A stretch of DNA of 64,000 nt. Source: Ceratotherium simum simum. Its lineage: Eukaryota > Chordata > Mammalia > Perissodactyla > Rhinocerotidae. The DNA lies in assembly GCF_000283155.1 (NCBI RefSeq), contig NW_004454178.1:26282501-26346500 (forward strand). Reading direction: 5' to 3'. Position 1 is the stretch's first letter. Every line of letters starts with the position of its first letter. The notes under the pieces were generated by a model that worked only from the letters and a program-made list of their open reading frames with translations, was not told the DNA's origin and did not search any database. This document shows, in pieces, positions 1-13,000 of this stretch. The position numbers and the translations under genes are program-made.

Positions 1-1899
1 AAAGTTCTAGAATCAGTAAAACACATCCAATAAATGAATACCAAATGTCTCTAATTTTTACCTTTTTAAAAAAAATTAATTCACGTTGATTATCATTCAT
101 CACTTGACAGGGTTTACAGAGACCTGACTAAGCGCCAGCACTGATCCGGCCAATGGGGATGAAGAGGTGAATTAAAGAGATGAAGTCCCTCGAACACCGG
201 GGCAGAGAGATCTGGGAACAGGCGAGTAAGTGAAGACGCGGCAGGGAAGGGAGGAACGAAGAACAGCAAATGCACCGGCGGGGGCCGCAGATGTGGGGAG
301 GACCTGACCAGGTGGGGCCAGGGCCGAGGGGCTGCAGCAGGCCCCGAGAGGCTCGGGAGCACGCACCGCTGGACACGATGAGTGAACGACAAACCTGCCC
401 CGTATTTCCAGCCTGGCTTCTCCTGGGAGTCACACCTCTGAGGAAGGCACGGCCTCACGAAGGGGACAGAGGATTCCCTTCAGGATCAGGTGCTCCGTCT
501 GTTAACTCTGGCCTTTGGAGCCATTTTTAAACAAAGTGAATGACTTTCCTCAAGCGATGGCACCTTGTTCCCAACCAGGCTGTGCTCGTAAATAACAGTG
601 AAAAAAATGCAGTCATGTTAGTTCCAAAGCACTCCGAGGACAAAGACTTGCCTTCTAGTGGACTTTTTTCCCTTTAATTTATGTTAAAAGACAGTATACA
701 TTAGATTCTTAGACGTAGTTAACCTAAATAAAACTTAACTGATTAAACATGGTGTGTTCATGCTGAATGAGATGAAAACCATCACAAATTCTAAGAATTC
801 ACTGTTCTATCAAATTAGTCGCATTAATTGGTATCAAGAAGTAAAAGAAAACTGCAGATTTAAAATTAAAAGTATTGTAAATGTTTACAAGTGTAACAAA
901 AGTCAATTAAATATTCAATAAGAAATTCATAAAAAAAAAACCTAAAAAACAGAACAACAGATGCCTTACTCTGCATTCTCGAATGCTTAAAAACTGGAGA
1001 TGTTAATGCCATTTGCATTTCCCCACAAATGCCCTTTAAGCATAAACAAGAACATCCTTCATAGGTGAGGGCGCCTGCCGCGGCCCTGCTTACATAAGAG
1101 GCCCCAAGTGGCGTCCACCACAGTGGCCGGCCAGGCCTGCCTCCGCACAAGACCACACTCGGAGGCTGCGAAGCCTACAGGAGTGTGCCAAATGCCCACA
1201 CTGTACACAGTTTATTATTAATAATAAAACCTGACCACCCAAATCCACAAACTGAAAACCGCTGGGGTGGCTGCTCGTGACGAGCCTGGAGGGAAGCAGA
1301 GAAATGCCAGCGCTCCAGTGAAGGGGGGCGACGCTTCATAGGTCCTGCAGAAATTGTTTTTGACTTGTAAACAGATCTCACATGTTTTCTGGACTTAAAT
1401 CTTTTCATATTTTGTAAGCCTTCAGATGTTACTTTCAGTGGAAGATTCTCGTAAACTAGGAGGACTAATTTAGACTAAGAGCTTTTCAGCAATCTGAAAA
1501 ACTGGTGTTTGTTGGTTAGCTGGGGCATACATCAACCAGCCAATTGTGACAATTTAGACTTCCATCCTTTGATAAACGCTAATTCTCCCTCCTCCAAAGA
1601 AAAGTACATAAGTAGGATGCACGTTGAGGAACAAGTAAAGCACAGGAGAATGGGAATGGAGCACAACCCGAGTCGGAGGCCACGTGTGAGTGTAGCCTCA
1701 GCACGCACACCCGCGGCTCTGGCCGACGCACGCATCCTGCCCTGCAGCAGAGCCCCTCTCACAGGGCACCTCTGAGGCCCGGCTGCTGTGGTCCACGGGG
1801 TGGCTGTCTAAAGTGGAAGGCAGCACCCAACGCTAGGCCCCACGTGGCAGGCCATGGAGCCTCTATGATACTCAGATTCCTAACTCACTTGACTCACAG
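1..1899. other. Intronic stretch without recognised features
   Basis: AT-rich between about 600 and 1060, GC-richer at 180-480 and 1060-1340. Short open frames here look like chance. I recognise no repeat family, gene or RNA in it. Confidence 0.6.
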
Positions 1900-2030
1900 T
1901 TCTTAGCCCCGGCTGCACGTCAGAATCACCCAGGGGGTTCCAGAGATGAAAACACTGATGCTGCACTCCACTCCACCCCAATGCATTGGGACATCTGGGG
2001 GGTTTTCCTGGTTCCACGCAAGCACCACTC
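1900..2030 (+). mobile_element. MER5-like (hAT-Charlie) nonautonomous DNA transposon fragment
   Basis: The stretch resembles the MER5 family, with phrases such as CGTCAGAATCACCCAGG followed by a CTGATGC segment and a C-rich CCACTCCACCCCA portion. It is a diverged fragment and no target-site duplication is visible. Identity rests on remembered consensus features. Confidence 0.5.
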
Positions 2031-2839
2031 ATGTGGTCAGCGCCCTGGCAGCACCCTCAGCCAGGAGGGTCCCTCGACACGAAGGAGTCAGCACACACGA
2101 AACAAGCAGTGGTGTGGAAGAGGAGTGTCAGCGGAACCAGCAGGCCGGGTAGTGAGAGCGATGAGTGATGACACGTCTGCCACGTCAGCACACTGCAGAG
2201 GGCCCCAGTCTGTATTCAGAGACCAGGGGTGCATGTAGCCAACCGAAATCTGCAACTGAGCTTCTCCTGAAGGCCTCCCGTCCTCCCTTCAAACCTCCAC
2301 TGTGGGCAATCACGGAGCCCGTAAATCATCATCCACCTAATTGGCGTGGTATAACGAGGTATACCATACAGATTTAGTAACTGCTTGCAAATATTGGTAA
2401 AAAAGTTAGATTTCATGTGGAGTAAAAACTCTCCTGATGTGCCTTCAACATTGAGACTCTATGGACAGTTAAAGCAAAAATACATTTAAAGTATGTTATT
2501 TCAAGAATAAAATGCTGCAATAACTAATGATTGTAAAAGCTGTTAATTTTATATATAAAAACAATTACTAAGAACTTACAAATAGTTAAATAGAGAAAAA
2601 CTAAAAATGAGAATATACTAGCTACTTACTTTTAGGAAAAAATAATATTCTTTTTGAAAAAGAAAATATGTATAAAAATGTACAAAATAATATAGGCATA
2701 ATAAAACAGATTAGATTATATTTGAATTCTGATTTAGAAAAGACTGATAAATTAGGCTACATTACAACCGAGAACTCCTGTTGTTTAAAAGGCATCATTA
2801 GGAGAGTGAAACAGCAGAGACCAGAGTGGAAGGAGATAT
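2031..2839. other. AT-rich intronic stretch
   Basis: Strongly AT-rich from about 2400 to 2760. No coding potential or definite repeat; it may include older L1 sequence that grades into the element that follows. Confidence 0.45.
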
Positions 2840-3700
2840 TTGTGACACATAAAGCCGACAAAGGGCTTGATTCTAGAATATAAAAAGAACAACCCCAAAC
2901 CAAGAAAGAGAGAACTCAACAGAAAAATACGCAAGAGACGTGAAGAAGTACTTCATAAGAAGGGAACATCCATTTGGCCAACAAGCACATGAAAATGTGC
3001 TGAGTCTCACTGGTAATCACAGAAATGCAGCTGAAGCCACGAGGAGGTACTGCCCAGCTGAAGTCAAGGTGACGGACAGTAACAGTGTTGGTGGTAACAG
3101 GGAACAGGACTCGCACACGTGGCTGGCGGAGGCAGAAATGGGTACAACTACTTTGGAAACCCTTTGGCCTCACGTGTGGCAGTCGACCACACGGAGGCCC
3201 TGAGATTCCCAACGCCGCTTCACATCTGCCCGTCTGCACCAAGAAACATGAGCAAGAACGTATGGAGCAGCGTTATCTGTAACAGCTCTGATCAGTAAAC
3301 AGCCCGAGTATCCACCAACTACAGAACGAACGAATATGGTGGTGCGTTGTGAGTGGGACAACACGTAGCTATGAAGATGAATGAACTCCTGCTACACACA
3401 ACAGTGAGGACAGATGTCAGAGCATAATGTTGAGTGGAAGAAGCAAAACACAAAAACCTACATATTAATGATTCCATTTATACAAATTTCAAAAGCAGGC
3501 AAAACCAGTCTTTGGTGTTGGCGTCAGGGGAGGGGTTACCTTTACGGGGGGCACGTGGGGCTCCCAGTGCTTTACTGGGTGGTGGTCAGCCGGGGACGTG
3601 CACCTGTGGATAACTCCCTGACAGTCCTCACACACTGCAGACTGGGTACTTTTCTGCATGTGTATCATACACCAATAAAAATATTCCCAAAGCAACTTCA
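2840..3700 (+). mobile_element. Degraded LINE-1 3' end
   Basis: The order of recognisable segments is that of an L1 3' region: ACAAAGGGCTTGATTCTAGA, a segment near 2990 like ATGTGCTGAGTCTCACTGGT, a segment near 3145 like ACTACTTTGGAAACCC, and a terminal portion near 3650-3690 with CATACACCAATAAAAATATT. It is sense on the plus strand (antisense to HDAC4), with many deletions and substitutions and no intact reading frame. Confidence 0.75.
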
Positions 3701-3764
3701 GAGAGCAGACTTGACAAGAATGCTTTGAAAATACATCATCTTACGCTGTTGTGCGTATGTAAAT

Positions 3765-3905
3765 TAAAATTTAAACAAAAGCTTGTTAAAATGACTTGTA
3801 TAGATGACTTGCCATTTTCAGTGGTTGAAGATAAAGGATTTTTGAGGTCTATGGGTATTAGCGAGGTGAGCTTTAGAGAAGTACATCGTCCTACCATCAT
3901 TACCC
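3765..3905 (+). pseudogene. hAT-family transposase-like coding remnant
   Basis: One plus-strand frame reads KLVKMTCIDDLPFSVVEDKG followed by FLRSM. This resembles the conserved segment of hAT/ZBED transposases, where a short helix and a D-x-QPFS(I/V)VED-x-GF motif precede the catalytic core region. Only about 30 residues match; upstream and downstream the frame loses similarity, so this is a fossil fragment and not an active or complete gene. Whether it is a Charlie-type element or a relative cannot be decided by eye. No terminal repeats were seen around it. Confidence 0.5.
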
Positions 3906-4097
3906 CAAATCCCGATATAGGAGAGAATGGTCCATCTCGACTTACTTTCGGTGTTACCAGAGATAAAACAAGTTCAACTGAGCACTGGGGCCCTGGGCAG
4001 AAACTAACCAAGCCCAGGACGTGAGCATGCACGTGCCCTGCGTATCGGGTCCTGGGTTGTCTTGGAAAACAGCAAGGTGTCAAAAGAAGGAAGCACA

Positions 4098-4348
4098 GGG
4101 GCCGGCCTGGTGGCGCAAGCAGTTAAGTGCACGCGCTCTGCTACGGCAGCCCAGGGTTTGCCGGTTTGGATCCCGGGCGCGCACCGACGCACCACTTGTC
4201 AAGCCACGCTGTGGCGGCGTCCCATATAAAGTAGAGGAAGATGGGCATGGATGTTAGCCCAGGGCCAGTCTTCCTCAGCAAAAAAAAAGAGGAGGATTGG
4301 CAGATGTTAGTTCAGGGCCGATCTTCCTCACAAAAAAACAAAAAAAAC
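4098..4348 (+). mobile_element. ERE-type SINE with 11 bp target-site duplication
   Basis: It begins GGGGCCGGCCTGGTGGCGCA, the hallmark of tRNA-derived equine repetitive elements, and ends in A-rich sequence. The 11 bp direct repeat AAGGAAGCACA flanks it at 4087-4097 and 4349-4359. The 3' part contains two diverged copies of a GAT(G)TTAG-type tail module separated by an A-run. It is plus-oriented, antisense to HDAC4. Confidence 0.93.
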
Positions 4349-4359
4349 AAGGAAGCACA

Positions 4360-6240
<1,881 letters not shown>

Positions 6241-6259
6241 TGACATCACTGACTACATA

Positions 6260-6550
6260 AAAAATTATCTTTATCACAGATACTATAAACAAAACTAAAA
6301 TGCAAAAGATGGAGAAAAATTCTGCAATATATATACCAATAATCGTCACATAAATGGCTATTGTAAATTAATAAGAATATGATAGGCAGCCCACTGAAAA
6401 GGTAAGCAAGCAAGAATGAGAGATTCACAGAAGAAATGGTTAAAAATAAAAGGGAAAAGATGTTCAACCTCACTAGTAATCTAACCCCACATTCACTTAT
6501 CACATTGGAAAAGGTGAAGAGGCACAAGCCCGGTGCTGGTCCAGCGCTGA
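6260..6550 (+). mobile_element. Second LINE-1 fragment
   Basis: The stretch near 6440-6490 reads AAGATGTTCAACCTCACTAG, a typical L1 segment that lies 5' of the region represented in the preceding copy. It is therefore a separate or rearranged piece in the same orientation. It is short and diverged. Confidence 0.6.
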
Positions 6551-6687
6551 CCTGAGTGTGTGGGAGAGGGTCCATCAAGCAGACACCAGAGAAGTCTTCC
6601 TCAGACAGCCATCGGTCCCGCCTCCAGTGAAGCTCCTCGGGACACACCAGGCTCTGCGCCCGGGGCTGCCTTCTCGGCGAGGTCGCT

Positions 6688-7138
6688 CCCCTCTCTGACT
6701 GTCTCTCTCTCTCTTTGTCTCTATCTCTATCTCTCCGTCACTCTCACTCTGTGTCTGTCACCCGCTCTGTCTGTCTCTCTGTGTTTCTTTCTCTCTATCT
6801 CTTTCTCTGTCTCTCTCATTCTCTCTCTGTCTCTGTCTCTCTGTGTTTCTGTCTTTCTCTCCCTATCTCTTTCTCTGTCTCTCTCTCTCTGTCTCTGTCT
6901 CTCTGTGTTTCTGTCTTTCTCTCCCTCTCTATCTCTTTCTCTGTCTCTCTCTCTGTCTCTGTCTCTCTGTGTTTCTGTCTTTCTCTCCCTCTCTATCTCT
7001 TTCTCTGTCTCTCTCTCTGTCTCTGTCTCTCTGTGTTTCTGTCTTTCTCTCCCTCTCTATCTCTTTCTTTGTCTCTCTCTCTCTCTCTGTGTTTCTGTCT
7101 CTCTCTATTTCTGTCTGCCTGGCTGCCTCTCTCTCTCT
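6688..7138 (+). repeat. Polypyrimidine microsatellite with 62-64 bp higher-order period
   Basis: About 450 bp of TCTC, TGTC and TTTC runs. The marker GTGTTTCT recurs at 6781, 6843, 6905, 6969, 7033 and 7089, spacings of 62, 62, 64, 64 and 56 bp. The array is therefore a minisatellite built from a microsatellite unit, not a simple slip-generated tract. Long S/L-rich open frames on the plus strand are artefacts of the low complexity. The minus strand (HDAC4 transcript) is purine-rich here, a composition prone to triplex formation. Confidence 0.95.
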
Positions 7139-7579
7139 GGGGCTCCAGCTACACAGACTTTCCTTCGGCTCTCACACTAAGCCACTTGAAGTCCTCAGGG
7201 CCTCTGTGTGAGTGACCCCACAGGCCAGCACTTGGAGACGGTCAACCTGGCTCCTCCTCCCCAGCCATCTTTCCCAAGCAGGGCCCTGGGCCCTCTGTCC
7301 AGCACTTCCCACGTAGGCACCTACTCTCCTTGTTACTTGTTTCTCTTGGTCTCTCCCACTAGGCGCAGGGTAGAAGGAGGACTCTGGGTGAGCTGGTAAT
7401 CTGGCAACCCAAAGTCCCCGGAACTTTCTACCGAGGAGCTTTAACATACAAGCATCTTTCCCTCAGATGTAAGTGATCAAATATGTAAGATGGGGGGCAG
7501 GGTCGGGGGAGGGACGAAGCATCCTTTCAGCCATTCACAGAGGGACGATGGCACCAACAAGAGTGATGACGACGCGGTT
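7139..7579. other. Intronic stretch without recognised features
   Basis: Flank of the polypyrimidine array; a G-rich segment lies at 7492-7515. No repeat family or gene recognised. Confidence 0.5.
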
Positions 7580-7720
7580 GTTGAAAACCGACATTTATCG
7601 AGGGCTCTTCTCCGTGCCTGACATTTGTAACTGACAAATGGCCATAACCATCCTCTGAGGTGAGTGTGTCACGGAAGAGGAAGCTGAGCGACAGGGTGGC
7701 CAGTGGGTCAGGGCTTCCAT
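7580..7720 (+). mobile_element. MIR SINE fragment
   Basis: The order matches the MIR core: ACATTTATCGAGGGCT, then a CATAACCATCCTCTGAGGT segment, then GGAAGAGGAAGCTGAG. Diverged and plus-oriented. Confidence 0.65.
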
Positions 7721-9842
7721 CCAGATGGCGGTTCTGCCCCGAGCACGCAGCTCTGGTGATGAAGAGGACAGAGCAGGGGGACAGTGGGTGGGTGTGCCCA
7801 ACGTGGGCGCCGGCATGGGCGTGGCCCTGGCGGGTCAGGACCACACACCTGGGGCATGCCTAGGGGCCTCACACAGGCTCTTTTCTGTCTCTAGTCGTTG
7901 TACGATGCCACATTTTACTCTCAGAACAACAGGTTTAACAAATGACAAGCAAGTGGCTTAGGCGTAAAGGAGCAGATTTAGAGGAGTAGGGATACAGCCA
8001 GGGGACAACCAGGACAGAGTGAGGCGCACACAGGCCTTGGCCCCGCACGGCTGCCCGAGGTCCCCGCCATGTGGTGGGGGTCTGAGGGGAGGGGAGGAGG
8101 GAGCAGCCCAGCTTTCCTAACTTGCCCACTGTGCCCAAGAAAAGTTGTCGACCCGGAGACATGTGTGTATGTGCATGTGAGTGTGTGCGTGTGAGTGTGT
8201 GACGGAGCCACCCTCCTCCGTGGGCACCAGCCCTCAAGGTACATCTGGCCGGCCCTGGGGAGCAGGTGCTGTGTGTCCAGGAACATCTCCAAACTCCTGC
8301 TGGTCCCTTCTTCAGAGGCAGAGCCTGGGCGACCAGCTGGCTTGGTGCCCTGCACACACTGCACCCGCCTGTGCCAGCCCCGGGCAGTCACCACTGGGAG
8401 CCACCTCACTGCCAGGGGAGGAAGGGTCCAGGCCACAGAGAAGGTGAGGCCGGGCCCCTTCCTGGCCAGAGGCCCCCAGGGAGATGGGGAGGCTCCCACC
8501 ACCTGGGCCTCACCTGGCTGCCTGGGCCCCAATTCCCAGGGTGGACTTTTGTCAGTGTGGTAGTGTGGAAATGATCCAGTGTCTTTCGTCAACTAGAGCA
8601 ACACGTAAATTAAGAAAACAGGATTTCAGATTGCTTAGAGTTCCTTCCTGTTAAAGATGCAATATGTCGCCATGTCTGTGACTTCTGTGAGGTTCAAATC
8701 ACATTCTACCAAAAATGTTACAGAAAAAGAATATCATTTGTGAAAATGTATAAGGTGGAAATTCTCACTCTTTCATTCTCTAAATAAAGCTGATAACCCC
8801 GGTGTGGGCGCATATGTGCTAGCCAGTAAAAATTACCTTCAGCCAAACTTCAGAAGAAGCTGGCGATAACAATGAATGAGCAAAAGGGACAGAACCACCA
8901 ACTTATAAACGCCAGTGTGTGTGGGACGCCCGGCCACTGGCCCAACCTTAGGGTAGGGTACCTGGCAGACCAGCCCTGCCACACCGTCACACAGAGTGCT
9001 GCCGGAAACTCAGTGCCTGGCCTCAAGACAGAGATCATACTGCGGCCCCTCGCTGGCCCACCTGGGCTCTGCCTCCGCAGCCAGCACGGCCAGCCTCCCG
9101 GCCTCCTGGCCCTGCTGCTGTGGAAGTGGCCCGATGGCAGAGTCCCTGCAGGACTCAGGGCTGGTGCAAGACTCATCAGCAGGGCCTGGAGCTCTAGCTG
9201 GGCGGGTCTGGTCACACCTGTGGTCACATACACAGCAAGGGTTTATGGAGTGCAGAGTAAGTGGTCAGCATTACTGACCACAGAGGACCTGCAGCCCCTG
9301 TCTACAACCTCGGCCACCTCTCGCCTTCCACAGAGGGGAAGGGACTCATTTCCAGCCAGGATCACAGGGACAGAACAGCAGAGAAGTGGGTGTAGCTAGA
9401 CCCAAAATCAGCACAGGCGGGAGGAGGGACAGAGGCCACAGGGCCCTGATGGTGCCCAGGACAGGGGCCTGCACAGAGGAGCGAGCATCCAGACCCCAGG
9501 CAGCAGCGCACACTTCCCATGGGAGATGTTGCTCCTGGAAGGCAGGTGCCTGGGGCTCAGAGATCACGTCAGGCAGCAGTGTGTGCAGGGGAGGGGCCAG
9601 GAGAGGGGCCATCAGGGATCAGTGCCCAGCGGTGGGGTTCATGGACACCATGTGTCACCTCTAAGAGCTTGCTCATGGAAAAAATTACATTCCAAACAAG
9701 CCACTTACATGAACTGGGGGATAGTGGACTGAACAGGCAGGTACCGCCCACGCTCTTTTCATCACCACTCCCTGGTTTGCCACTTGGGCGGCACAGACTT
9801 CCAGAGGACTTTCTGGGTGGCACCACCAGGCATGGTCAGAGG
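7721..9842. other. Intronic stretch, moderately GC-rich
   Basis: GC-rich at 7980-8560 and 8900-9640, with overlapping open frames on both strands that show no recognisable protein. The only definite feature is the TG-rich microsatellite at 8162-8202. Nothing else is supportable. Confidence 0.5.
8162..8202 (+). repeat. Imperfect (TG)n microsatellite
   Basis: About 40 bp of TG repeats interrupted by TATG, CATG and GAGT units. Confidence 0.85.
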
Positions 9843-10045
9843 AGAAGGCTGAGGCCAGACTGCCCAGATGGGAACCCAGCTCTGCCCACTCCACCCCTCA
9901 AGTACGTACCTCCTCCCTGCCTCTGTTTAGTCCCAGAACCCGTCTGCTTGGGCTGCTGTGAGGACAAATTGAGACGATATCTGGAAAACACTTAAAACAG
10001 GTCTGGTACTGAGCTCACATCTGTATTCTGTCATCGTCATCACTG
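9843..10045 (-). mobile_element. MIR SINE, minus orientation
   Basis: Reads as the reverse of MIR: GGGAACCCAGCTCTGCCCAC, then CCTCTGTTTAGTC, then GCTGTGAGGACAAATTGAGA, then AACACTTAAAACAGGTCTGG. Diverged but collinear. Confidence 0.75.
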
Positions 10046-13000
10046 TTAGAGGTTTACTTCTGAAAGATGGCGCCTAGAGAGCTGGACTTGTGGACGCTGC
10101 CACGTCATCCTGAGACCAAAATGAGGCCGCCCAGGGACTCCAGGGAAACACAGCACAGTGGAACAGAATGTAGGAATGAAGTTTTTATCTCAAAACTGGC
10201 TTCCTAATTTTGCGGTGTTTGTTGCCAACAGTCAATACACTTTGGTTTAACCATGAGGGCCTTCAGTTCCTCCAAACCGGCATCACTGTGCGCATCTGTT
10301 AAGATCAGCTCAAGAACTTTGCTAATTTCAAAACAATGGTGTTTTCTTATGAGAGGAAAACAAAATTACACCTTTGTGACAAAAGAGTAAATGAAGTGGA
10401 CATAAAAGGTGTCCCTCATTATCAGTTTCATTCCCAGAGACTCGGCACTCAGAGCTGCACCATGGGAAATCACGCTCATTCTTACTGAGAACAGAGCTGC
10501 ACACCAAGGAGGTACTTCTGCCAGAGAAATATTTGTTGATCCGTATAGATTCAGAGAACCCCACCTAAGGGCCTCATGGCTGTGTCCACAGGTAAAGGCA
10601 CTTACTGGGTGCCACCAGGCCACCATCAATAGCTCTGGGACTCTACCTGCATCGCCAGTCTTAAGAAATGTACAAAACTTGGCTTCGTGACGTTGCTCGG
10701 GTCAGGAGACCAGTACCATGATATTTGGAGCAACGGAGCTTATAATTAAGTATCCATCCTCTCTTGGTACTTCCTACACCCCAAAACTGCTGTGCACAGC
10801 CCCGGGGTCCCTTTCAACTGCTCAGTATTCACGTAATGCATAAATGAGGAGCAGGGAGAAATTCGCTTAATATAGTCTCACAATATTTACTTTTCAGCCA
10901 GAACCCAGAAGGAAAGCGACATCTTTCAATTATCACTACAAAAAGACTGGACACAACAACCACAGACACTGGTGATTAAAATTCACAGGACGACAAAACT
11001 CCCAGAAAAACAATATTGTCGTGGAGTTTTAATGAAAGTAGCAATTACAAACTACGACTCTGGTTCCCCAAAAATGCCCCAGAGCAACACTGCACGGTCT
11101 TAGTCTTTGTTCTGTTTAGACCACACTCTACATCAGCAGATTTATACGAGGTAATAACCTGTACGTTAAAGCCCATAAACCAAAGGCTATGGAAGAAACC
11201 AGACCCTGACACCCCCCTCAGTCATGTGTCATGTGTCATTTCAGGCCTGTCACTGGGGCTTTGGACAAAGTGATCCTATACACTCACAGTTCCTGGACGA
11301 TGAAGATGAACTACAACGTGAGGAAGGCGGCCTTCTCCTCCTCCCTCCCCACAGTGAAGCATCATAAAGGCATACTTGCCCCCATCAGCTCCCCGAAAGA
11401 AGTCCCCACGCCGTCCCTTGACGGGCAGTGAATGAAGGTGTGTCACGGGGTGCAGTGTTCAGGCTACGAGAAATAGGACTTTGAGATGTGCTAATTTTTA
11501 TGTTAGGTAAAATCTGCACAGTTATTTGCGACTAGTACCTTGCTAACACGTATGAAGGTCAAGACTATCCTGTGGGAGAAGGAGAATTGCTGAGAAGCTA
11601 TTTTTTGCAGATTGAAACTATTATGAGCAATTTAAAGTAAGATGTCTACTATTTAATTTTTCTAAGAAAAAACAAAAACAATAATAATAATAAAGGTCGC
11701 ATTAACTAGAGTTTCATATCCAATTTACTTTCAAGACAACACTGAGCTCAGAATCAAAAATCAGATCCCTAGAATTCAGCTTCTTTGACTCTGACTTTGG
11801 AATTTAACTACAAATATTCAAGTGGAAACCCAACCAGATTTTTACTTTAAAAAGTCAACTAAACTAAAACCCCGCTACACTGAAGGACAGAAACTGGGGA
11901 CAGGTGCACATCCACTGCCCCAGCAGAGGAGAGAGACCTTGCTGGGCTCTGGCAAGCTGGCACCCGCCCCACTCAGAGCACCTCTGTTTTGTCCTAACAA
12001 TGGAAGACGACAGATCATTAGAAGCAGCAGCAGTCAAGTTCGATGAAAGCACATTGATACCACTACACTTAATGAAGAGAGGGACTGTCCACAACGCTGC
12101 TCAAAACCAATCTCCCTGGCCCCAGGGTTCTGCAAACACTTACTGCTGAGGCCACGCCCATTTAAGAAGTTCCCTGGGCCTGAGGTGCCCCGTGTCATGG
12201 GCGCTTGCTGGGGCGGGTGTGGCAGGTGCCTGCGTTTCAGCACAAAGGGTATCCCGAGGGCCACATGTGTACTGGGAAGGGGGTCCCCAAAGGCCACGGC
12301 GTGCTCAGGAGCCCAAGGATGTCTAATGGCCACACACACAGACCCCCACAGGGGCCAAGTGCCCTATGAATTAACAGTGGCTTCTTTTTAAACGCGAGAG
12401 TGTTTTCCTGATTTTAAATGCACTACAGACTCATGGGAGCAAATGTGAAAATAAGAACAACATGAAAAATCACCCATATCCCTACCTCTCAGAGGATACT
12501 GATTCAATGCCTGATGGTACCTTCAGCCTAGTCACACAATTAAATCCTGACTTCAAATAAAATCCCACCAACCAGCATTTTCCCATCTCTCATGTTAACT
12601 GGCCTCAACAGAAACATTCTTAAGTTGGATTTTTATTAACCATTAAGGGTCCAATATGTTTTGTGCCAGCCTGCCCCTAAAATTATGCTACTCATGCAGA
12701 AATGAGGCACTGTGAAACGGTCTCTGAGCCTGTCCTGGGGCACATGGCAAAGGGGAGGTTATAGGCAGCCTGCCCACCCAGCCACAGCTACCTGCCTACT
12801 CCCAGGCAAGGGTGTTGCGGGCTCATTTCACCCTGCTCAGCACAGCCCTGATCACAGATGATGGGCGCCCTCCACTTTTCCTGTTTCTCCTCCTTGTTTG
12901 CAGGCAGAAAGGCCCCAGGCTGGTGGGACGCCATACCTAAACACAGGACAACCGGGGCCAGGACAGAAAGGATGCAAGAGCCGGACCAGGCTCCACACAC

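Noticed and set aside
6560..7215. Long plus-strand open frames rich in serine and leucine
   Set aside because: They are translations of the TCTC/TGTC array. All three frames stay open because the tract lacks stop codons; no start context or homology.
7978..8592. 204-codon minus-strand open frame on the HDAC4 sense strand
   Set aside because: Composition-driven (GC-rich plus a CA/TG microsatellite giving HTHTH runs). No similarity to HDAC4 residues and no phase-compatible splice sites noticed.
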